DNA of 5,893 bases, from positions 1 to 5,893 of the forward strand of contig JAHIQV010000490.1 of the NCBI GenBank assembly GCA_018903185.1. Reading direction: 5' to 3'. Position numbers and translations under genes: made by a program. The first letter of the stretch is position 1, and each line of letters begins with the position of its first letter. The notes beneath the pieces are model-generated. The model was not told the origin of the DNA. It made no database searches and saw only the letters and a list, made by a program, of their open reading frames with translations. This document shows positions 5,306-5,893 of the stretch, in pieces. Origin of the DNA: Gammaproteobacteria bacterium. GTDB lineage: Bacteria; Pseudomonadota; Gammaproteobacteria; Burkholderiales; Burkholderiaceae_C.

Positions 5306-5893
5306 ATGCCCGCCCGTTTCACCCGACCCGTTTCAACGCCCCTCAAAACCACCGCCCACGCGCTGGCGCAGTGGCAGCCTGCCCAGCGCCGACTCGTGAT
5401 CGGCGCCCTGTCGCTCAGCCTGCTCGCTGGTGCGGCGGTGCTGATGGCGGGGTCGGTGAGGGCGGCTGATCAGGCAACGCCCGTCGCCGGGCCCCAGGTG
5501 CCGGTGATGACGCTGGGCGCCCAGGCCGTGGGCGCTGGCCTGGAGCTGGACGGCAGCCTGCAGGCCGTGCGCCAGAGCGTGCTTTCGGCCCAGGCCTCGG
5601 GCCGCATCGCCACGCTGTCGGTCAAGGCCGGCGATCGCGTCAAGGCCGGCCAGGTGCTGGCCGTGATCGACGATCGAGCCACCCAGGCGGGCGTGGCGCA
5701 GGCCCAGGCGGGTTTTGCCCAGGCCGATGCCAACCTCGCCAACGCCAAGGCACACTTCGAACGCACGCGCGAACTGCGTGCCCAAGGTTTTATGGCCCAG
5801 GCCGCGCTGGACACGGCGTCATCCCAGTACAAGGCGGCGCAGGCCGGTGCCGCGGCCGCCCGCGCCGGCCAGACGCAGGCGAGCGTGGCCCAG
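5306..5893 (+). CDS. RND efflux periplasmic adaptor (membrane fusion) subunit, HlyD/AcrA family (3' partial)
   Basis: The frame is open from ATG 5306 to the right edge with no stop, giving 196 residues; family members have about 350-450, so roughly half is missing. An N-terminal cytoplasmic stretch (1-28) leads to a hydrophobic segment (about 29-49) ending GSVRAAD, either a membrane anchor or a signal peptide. No lipobox Cys is seen, so it is not an AcrA-type lipoprotein. Residues 91-122 (SVLSAQASGRIATLSVKAGDRVKAGQVLAVID) are the first half of the biotinyl-lipoyl-like domain. From about 127 an Ala/Gln-rich heptad-like region begins the alpha-helical hairpin that contacts the outer-membrane channel. 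Such adaptors join an inner-membrane RND pump to a TolC-like channel; those genes would be expected downstream. The start is supported by AGGAG at 5295-5299, 6 nt upstream. Substrate (drug, metal or other) cannot be read from this fragment; the promoter palindrome hints at a metal or sulfur signal. Confidence 0.92.
   Translation, partial: MPARFTRPVSTPLKTTAHALAQWQPAQRRLVIGALSLSLLAGAAVLMAGSVRAADQATPVAGPQVPVMTLGAQAVGAGLELDGSLQAVRQSVLSAQASGRIATLSVKAGDRVKAGQVLAVIDDRATQAGVAQAQAGFAQADANLANAKAHFERTRELRAQGFMAQAALDTASSQYKAAQAGAAAARAGQTQASVAQ

Overview
The window is GC-rich bacterial chromosome (about two-thirds G+C by eye) with tightly packed genes. The protein families, the strong third-position GC bias and the divergent lplT/alr pair point to a betaproteobacterium of the order Burkholderiales, probably Comamonadaceae. 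That placement is inferred from gene content and recalled synteny; no rRNA or other marker gene is present. I see no tRNA, rRNA, CRISPR array, transposase, insertion sequence or phage gene.

Layout from left to right. (1) A nearly complete lrgB-type membrane protein gene on the plus strand, cut at the left edge (2-724). (2) A thiol (Cys-type) glutathione peroxidase on the minus strand (742-1224), converging on lrgB across a 17-nt gap. (3) A divergent intergenic region (1225-1398). (4) A plus-strand gene (1399-2514) for a protein that appears to be two degenerate receiver-like domains joined by a long Pro/Arg/Ala-rich linker. (5) A 25-nt convergent gap filled by a GC hairpin, then lplT, a lysophospholipid transporter of the major facilitator superfamily, on the minus strand (2540-3823). 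(6) A 227-nt divergent region with an AT-rich promoter island. (7) alr, a PLP-dependent alanine racemase, on the plus strand (4051-5181). (8) A 124-nt intergenic region with a well-formed sigma70-type promoter whose spacer contains a perfect TACCCC-AG-GGGGTA inverted repeat. (9) The start of an RND-efflux periplasmic adaptor gene (5306 to the right edge), open at its 3' end.

Functionally this is mostly envelope housekeeping: LrgB (murein hydrolase or metabolite export), LplT (lysophospholipid flipping), Alr (D-alanine for peptidoglycan) and an efflux adaptor, plus a peroxidase. The genes look like separate transcription units, not one pathway: each strand switch is convergent or divergent, and the only same-strand neighbours (alr and the adaptor) are separated by a dedicated promoter.

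I do not see a clear undescribed multi-gene system. The items most worth a second look are the tandem pseudo-receiver protein, whose two halves retain complementary subsets of receiver residues, and the operator-like palindrome inside the efflux promoter, which resembles the G/C-tract sites of CsoR/RcnR-family metal or sulfur sensors.
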